Part shown: piece by piece, positions 59,142 through 64,000 of the stretch | How the letters are laid out: each line of letters opens with the position of its first letter | Position numbering within the stretch: position 1 is the stretch's first letter | Notes under the pieces: model-generated | Told to the model about the DNA's origin: nothing | What the model saw: only the letters and a program-made list of their open reading frames with translations | Databases searched by the model: none | From: Saposhnikovia divaricata | Taxonomy: Eukaryota; Streptophyta; Magnoliopsida; Apiales; Apiaceae | NCBI GenBank assembly: GCA_036435485.1 | Contig: CM071600.1 | Location: 63,609,546 to 63,673,545 of the forward strand | Direction: 5' to 3' | DNA: 64,000 nucleotides | Program-made: the position numbers and the translations under genes

Positions 59142-60100
59142 AGTAGTACATCATAATTTAATTTGGATTCTCTGAGCAAAAAGAAATTAAAATGTTATCT
59201 GACTGCCATAAATGTTTTCCAAAAGAAAATTTTGCCTACCTCTTACAATTCACAATTGCCTTTTCTGTTGAAATCTCTCTTATTCTGCAGTGGTGATCTT
59301 GTGTTTTGCCTTAATTTTCATCTGAAAATGAAATTATAAATAAAAATTTGTAATTTGTAGGTTACCAATTTTGGCAGGGGCTGCAGGAGCTATGGGGGCA
59401 AGTTATTGCAATCCATATCTTTCTGTTGACAGTGCTTATCATGCTCGTTCATCAGGCCAAGCTCCTCCTGTGGCAGCTGCTTTGAGGTCAATGCTGTGGT
59501 TAATGGTGTACACCTTAGATTCCTTCTTAAGAAGAACATTACTGGCTTAATCAGAGACGAAGAGAGTGCAATGTTAGATTAATGTCCTGTGGTTATGTGT
59601 AGGCTTGAATGCCATAAATCTCAGTAACTTGACCTCTCAGGATAGCTTCATGCATTGGTTACTGATCATCTTGAACTGGAATTAATCCTGCGGAGATACA
59701 AACCAATTTGAGTCTATTTAGATTCCAAATTTGACTGCTTCTTTAGTATTAACAATCACAGCTGCTGTTGTATTTGTTGTTAATACTGGTTCATATTGCT
59801 ATCTAGAGTCCTGTTTTGTCATTTTATCTTTTTAGGTTTCTTGCCAATTTATATTTGATCAATTTGGTGGAGCTATGTTAACTTTTCTTTTTCTAAATTA
59901 TCAATTAATTGTAGAAAGAACAATATGCTTAAGCCTGGTAATGAATTGAAGCCTTCTCAGAGACCTGGTAAGTGTCCATCTAGACTAAATGTTGAGTCAT
60001 TATAGTATGCATAGACATCATTAATGATGTACTATAACGTCTTCTTATCTGTAGAGCTTGCAAGTGATGAGTTCGGGCAACGGCAAAACAAAGCCCGAAG

Positions 60101-60202
60101 GCAAGTTCACATTTATGATTTTGTTGTCCGTTATCCACTTTTGCTTTCTGTTGTTTCTCTCAGCTGAAGAATATTTTTTAATTAGTTGTTGGATTTATAT
60201 AG
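60101..60202 (+). other. Possible GC-AG intron, last intron of the MLN51-like gene
   Basis: Donor CGAAG/GCAAGT and acceptor TATATAG/ATATACAG join to give the expected C-terminal end and a stop. With no splicing the frame would run on to about 60258 with unrelated residues. Confidence 0.6.
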
Positions 60203-60230
60203 ATATACAGAGATGGAATTTGACCAGTAA

Positions 60231-60679
60231 AACAATGATGAAATTTAAGCTGGTATAGATTATTCAAATTTTCAGTTTTCATTTTTGCTTCTGGTTTCTT
60301 GTGGCTTGCAGCTTGGCTTTGTACTTCATGTATAGTTGGCCAGTTTCCATGGTTGTCTACTCAAATCATGTGGAAGATAAGTTGTTGCTTGCATATTTCG
60401 TTTTCTTTATCTTTTTTCTTTGACAAAATTCCCTATCCGGGAAACTACCGCTTTATAAATAAGGGTACGACTGCTTACAACATGAAGTTATCTTAGTACC
60501 AATAATAGTTACAAAAGATGTGGTAGAAATGAATGATTTTATTGGTTAATATTGATGTGAATGCAAGGGATTCAATGTATTTAATTGAGTTATAAGCTAT
60601 AACCAATTAGATTAAAACACGTGTCATTTTCTAAAAAATTTTGTACCCAATCTGGTACTTCTAGTAGGTACCTCTAGTA
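60231..60679. other. 3' flank of the MLN51-like gene
   Basis: Probable 3' UTR and downstream sequence. The ORF at 60299-60496 shows no domain and I do not support it. I see no clear repeat or RNA gene here. Confidence 0.4.
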
Positions 60680-61990
60680 TCTATATCTATATATATTATA
60701 ACGCCTGGAGATCGGAAATGCACCAGAACAGTTCAAGGTATTTTTCTTGAATTTTCATTTTTTTGGTTTTTTTATTAAAATTCTTTTCTTGTATTAAATA
60801 GCTATTAATAACAATTTAATTAGTCATTAATTACACCCATTAAACATATATTAAATTTACTCTATTTATTTGTTTAAAAATTAGCAAATTAGTTGAACAT
60901 TATAGTTATTATTTCAATATTAAATATTAATTATATATAGTTATGTTTATTTTTAGGTAAAATGACGACTAACAATTGTTTATATTGCGTTATTTTTTGT
61001 TCCCTATTCAAGATCGCTATAATTTCTTTTCAGATGATTATAGGGTAGACGACCTTAACTTCTCAAGCTATTTTTATTATCAATAATTGTGAAAGTCGTA
61101 ATAAATTATGGAAGTACAAGATATTTACTTAATATCTGGAATTGTATGCAAACAATACAGACATATTTTTAATTTTGCACATGAATAAATAATACATGAG
61201 TTATGATCAAATTGATTAAATTTAACAAATCCAGCCATTTATCGGAAGATAAAATTGATAAAAAAAACTATACACCCATTGTTTCGTTATATTGTGTCGA
61301 AATAAATTTTTATTGTTATTAAACAAATTCTTACAATATTATTGAATATGTATATTATGAGAGGGGTGTCAGCTTTAAAAAGCGTTATTAACCTTAACCT
61401 CTCAAACAATCGTTATTATCAATGATTGTGGAGTCGTAGTAAATTAAGGAAGTACACGGATCTTTACTTAATATCTGAAATTTGTAAACAAATCATGCAC
61501 ATGAATAAATTACACATGAGTTATGACTAAACTAATTAATTGAACAAACCCAACCATTTTATCGGAAGATTAAATTGATAAAAATTTATACACCCATTAT
61601 TTCATTATATTGTGTTAAAACAAATTAATATTCAAATTAAATAAATTCTTACACTATTATTGAACATGTATATTATGAGAGGGGTTTCGACTTTAAAAAG
61701 CGTTATTAAGTTGTAATCAACATTTGTAACTTCTGATCGTAAATATTACGTTTATATTTTAATTTTTATTTTTATATGTTTGTGATTTTTTTTAAGATTA
61801 TCAAAATTTTGTATATAATGAGAGTATTTTTCCAATTAATAATTCATGTAAATTATTTTTAAATTAATTTTTTTTATAGAAAATTCATAAGAGACAAATC
61901 AAATTTTAAAAATAATAAAAATTAATTTATCTATTAGAGTACTTTTATATAAAAATTTATAAACCGCGCGAAGCGCGAATAAGTTGGCTA
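60680..61990 (+). mobile_element. Possible Helitron-like remnant
   Basis: The left end TCTATATCTATATATATTA follows an A, as Helitron 5' ends do. Near the right end CGCGC-GAA-GCGCG (61964-61976) forms the short GC hairpin typical of plant Helitron 3' ends. It is followed after about ten bases by CTA and then T. The canonical terminal CTRR is not exact, so this may be a decayed copy. There is no coding sequence. Confidence 0.35.
61053..61709 (+). repeat. Diverged tandem duplication, units of about 320-340 bp
   Basis: Copy 1 is 61053-61391 and copy 2 is 61392-61709. Both run from CCTTAAC(C/T)TCTCAA to TTTAAAAAGCGTTATTAA and share TTATCGGAAGAT, TACACCCATT and TATATTATGAGAGGGG, with small indels. 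Confidence 0.85.
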
Positions 61991-62583
61991 TTTTTACTTT
62001 AAATTTAAATCTTTGTATTTGATATCTATTCGTTGGGTATCCAGTAAAACCGTTTCTAATATTGTCCTATCTTAAGGTAACTGGAATTTTAGGGTGTTGC
62101 TAAATGCAGTTCAATTTTACTAAATGCAGTTTGTTGATATTATATTTACGCCCTTAGCAGTATTAAATGTGCCTGGCCTATTAATATTGCTGATTAGGTT
62201 TTGGTTAACGTTGGTTATATTAAATGCATTATTAAATTCATCAATACTTGCTAGTTTTATACAATTCACCAAATATTTGTAAATATTATTCATTTAAATT
62301 TAATTATTTTTTAAAATCATAGTTTTTTTAAATATATTATTTATTTTAAAAATATGTATTCGACAATTATTATTTCGTTTCATGTTATTGTTATATTATT
62401 ATTAAATTTACTTTATTATACTATATTTAAATGTATTAAACCAGCTTTTTTATAATAATTATATTTTTTATTTTTAAATTTTTTGTGAAATTTACGGACG
62501 AAAATACAAAGTCATGCCAAATAATTCTTTTAATCCAGTTTCATATATATGAATATAATTTGATAACTAATACCTTTATTACT
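61991..62583. other. AT-rich sequence without recognisable features
   Basis: No ORF, terminal repeat or RNA gene was seen. A CTAAATGCAGTT motif occurs twice near 62100-62130. Confidence 0.5.
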
Positions 62584-64000
62584 TTTTTTTTTTGAAACGC
62601 AGCAAAGTTATTATTTCAGAAAGGCCAGCCATTATGTAAATGCACTGAACCAAAGCATACATGGGAGACTCCTTTAAAAATAAGTCATACTTAACCACAA
62701 TATGACCCAAAAGTCATTATATGTCTTAAAATATAAAACATTAGTAGCCCACCAGTTGAAATTCCCACCGACACAAACAACCTACTTATATCATTTCTTG
62801 TGCTAACATAGAAGCAGTTCAACACCTTCATTGCCCTGCAATTCAGATTCTGGATTACCTAGAACAACCTCTGCTTCTTCGTGAACCTCCTACTCCACAT
62901 TTACCTTCAGGTCCAGTTATTGGACAGCGACATCCAGAGTATTTTCATTGGCATCAATGCGCCTCGATTCGAAAAATATTTCCACTAGACTCAAGAATTT
63001 CACACACTACAGCAACCAACTTCAACTAGATCAATAACCTGACGAAGAGATCTTTTTTGAGATTGAAACAACCTCATATTTCTCTCCTGCCAAATAAAAT
63101 AAATTAAGGCTCCCAACACTAACTTGCTGACAATAACTACAATATTCTTCCCTGTCCATCTAGTTGCAGCATCCAAAATGAATTGACCCCAGTTCATTCC
63201 TTCCGAAATAATCACCCCTTTGCTGATAAAAAATCTTAGAATTTCACGACAAAAAGCACACTTAAAAAACAAGTGGTCCACTGAGTCTCTCTGATCATGA
63301 CATAAAGGACAGTTCACATTACCAACCGTTTGTCACACCTGCATTCTGTCTTGCGTCATTAATTTATTTCTAATGGCCAACCAAAGAGTAAACGAATGCT
63401 TTGGGATTAAATTCGAGAACCAAACCAAATGATGCCAATTAACAAGAGGGTGGAACTCTCGAAAATCATTCCAAATAATATTAGAAGAAAACCTCCTCAA
63501 ACTGCCATCTCTTGACACCCAGACTGCTTTATCATTCCGGGAACCATTAACTCTAACAATTCGATCTCTTAATTCTGGACATTTATCAAGGACTGCAGAG
63601 GGCCATTTCACACAATCAGCAACTATAAAATCCTCAACTTTGTCTAACTCAGAGAAACCCAAATTGACAATTTCTCTAGAAGAAAACCAATCACTAAGAG
63701 GTCTGTCCAAACCCCACTTGTCATGCCAAAAAAACACTTCTTGCCATCTCCCACTTCCATTCTAAAGAACCTCTTAAAGTCATCTCTTAAGTTCAGAATA
63801 CGCTTCCAGCTAGCAGAAGCATCCCAAGGATTTTTCGCCTGCCAAAAGTTTCTCCCTCGGAGCCTATAAGAATGAATCCACCGAACCCACAAAGACTGCC
63901 TATTAGTGGAAATATTTCATTGGCACCGAACACACTACAGCAACCAATTTTGTGCTTTCAAAACCAGGCCCCTATTAATTTAGCTCTATTGAGGCCTTGT
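62584..64000 (-). mobile_element. LINE 3' region (5' part off-window)
   Basis: A T-run at about 62584-62595 on the plus strand is the poly(A) end of a minus-strand LINE. Upstream in sense are broken frames for the C-terminal part of a plant LINE ORF2, including the zinc-binding domain after the reverse transcriptase. The reverse transcriptase itself would lie beyond 64000. Confidence 0.75.
63000..63892 (-). pseudogene. LINE ORF2 C-terminal zinc-binding (zf-RVT) region
   Basis: Segments 63892-63644, 63737-63333 and 63317-63000 encode the typical tail of plant LINE ORF2. It contains WHDKWGLDRPLSDWF, then HLVWFSNLIPKHSFTLWLAIRNKL, and the zinc motif CPLCHDQRDSVDHLFFKC. A frame change separates the first two parts. 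A TGA at 63333-63335, where a tryptophan is usual, interrupts the last two. The copy is therefore inactive. Confidence 0.8.

Larger units (their letters stand above)
56307..60230 (+). pseudogene. MLN51-like: MLN51/CASC3-like gene, 3' exons, truncated and with stops
   Basis: Exon segments are 56307-56480, 56565-57391, 57540-57648, 59361-59486, 59915-59967, 60055-60100 and 60203-60230. Translations hold blocks I recall from plant MLN51 (Barentsz, an exon-junction-complex protein binding eIF4A3): GRGPRRYQP, SLNSASPPFYPS, TALVGKGKG, GVPAVGMAFPGYV, MTWLPILAGAAGA, YHARSSGQ and PELASDEFGQRQN. The frame ends in EMEFDQ and TAA (60228-60230). The eIF4A3-binding N-terminal half is missing, cut off at 56306 by the Sirevirus LTR. 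In-frame stops occur at 57052-57054, 57109-57111 and 57638-57640. The first intron's usable GT donors do not match the phase of the next exon. The last intron is GC-AG. From the stops I call it a pseudogene; the identification itself is firmer than its status. Confidence 0.8.

Overview
This window is nuclear DNA of a flowering plant, built almost entirely of nested LTR retrotransposons that have split one host gene. Three things point to a large, repeat-rich plant genome: plant-type Copia (Sirevirus) and Ty3/Gypsy (chromovirus) elements primed by initiator-Met tRNA, a plant-type MLN51 (CASC3/Barentsz) gene remnant with GT-AG introns, and a plant LINE tail. The env-like ORF resembles ones common in asterid genomes, but the species cannot be fixed from the sequence.

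Layout. The outermost element is a degenerate Sirevirus on the minus strand. Its 5' LTR abuts the host gene at 56306, and its gag and pol run down to 3630. There its reverse transcriptase is cut by the LTR of a chromovirus (element C, 1-3629) that leaves the window. The 5' LTR of this Sirevirus, about 3.6 kb when its pieces are added, has taken four separate insertions. These are a plus-strand Sirevirus (8490-22141, TSD ATTCG), chromovirus A (23585-38646, TSD AGGGA), chromovirus B (40116-54270, TSD GAGCA) and a miniature LTR element D (54526-56083, TSD TAAAT). The LTR pieces between them are 8266-8489, 22147-23584, 38652-40115, 54276-54525 and 56089-56306.

The plus-strand Sirevirus has an intact pol, a broken gag and a broken but recognisable env-like ORF. 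Its LTRs carry a 20-bp motif array that recurs, inverted, between pol and env. Chromovirus B has an intact gag-pol of 1570 codons ending in a chromodomain, plus an extra 294-codon ORF between the primer-binding site and gag. Its 3' LTR has lost 1162 bp including the TATA region. Chromovirus A has almost identical LTRs but only degenerate internal sequence, so it was probably copied in trans by a relative of B. LTRs of both families share a small plus-strand ORF, antisense to the element, whose differences are mostly synonymous.

Right of 56306 lie the 3' exons of the MLN51-like gene (to a stop at 60230), with three in-frame stop codons. A second miniature LTR element, E (57789-59141, TSD AGTAG), sits in one intron. 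Beyond are a possible Helitron-like remnant (60680-61990) with an internal duplication, AT-rich sequence without recognisable content, and the 3' part of a minus-strand LINE (62584-64000).

All boundaries, difference counts and reading-frame checks were made by eye. Family names come from recognised motifs, not database searches.
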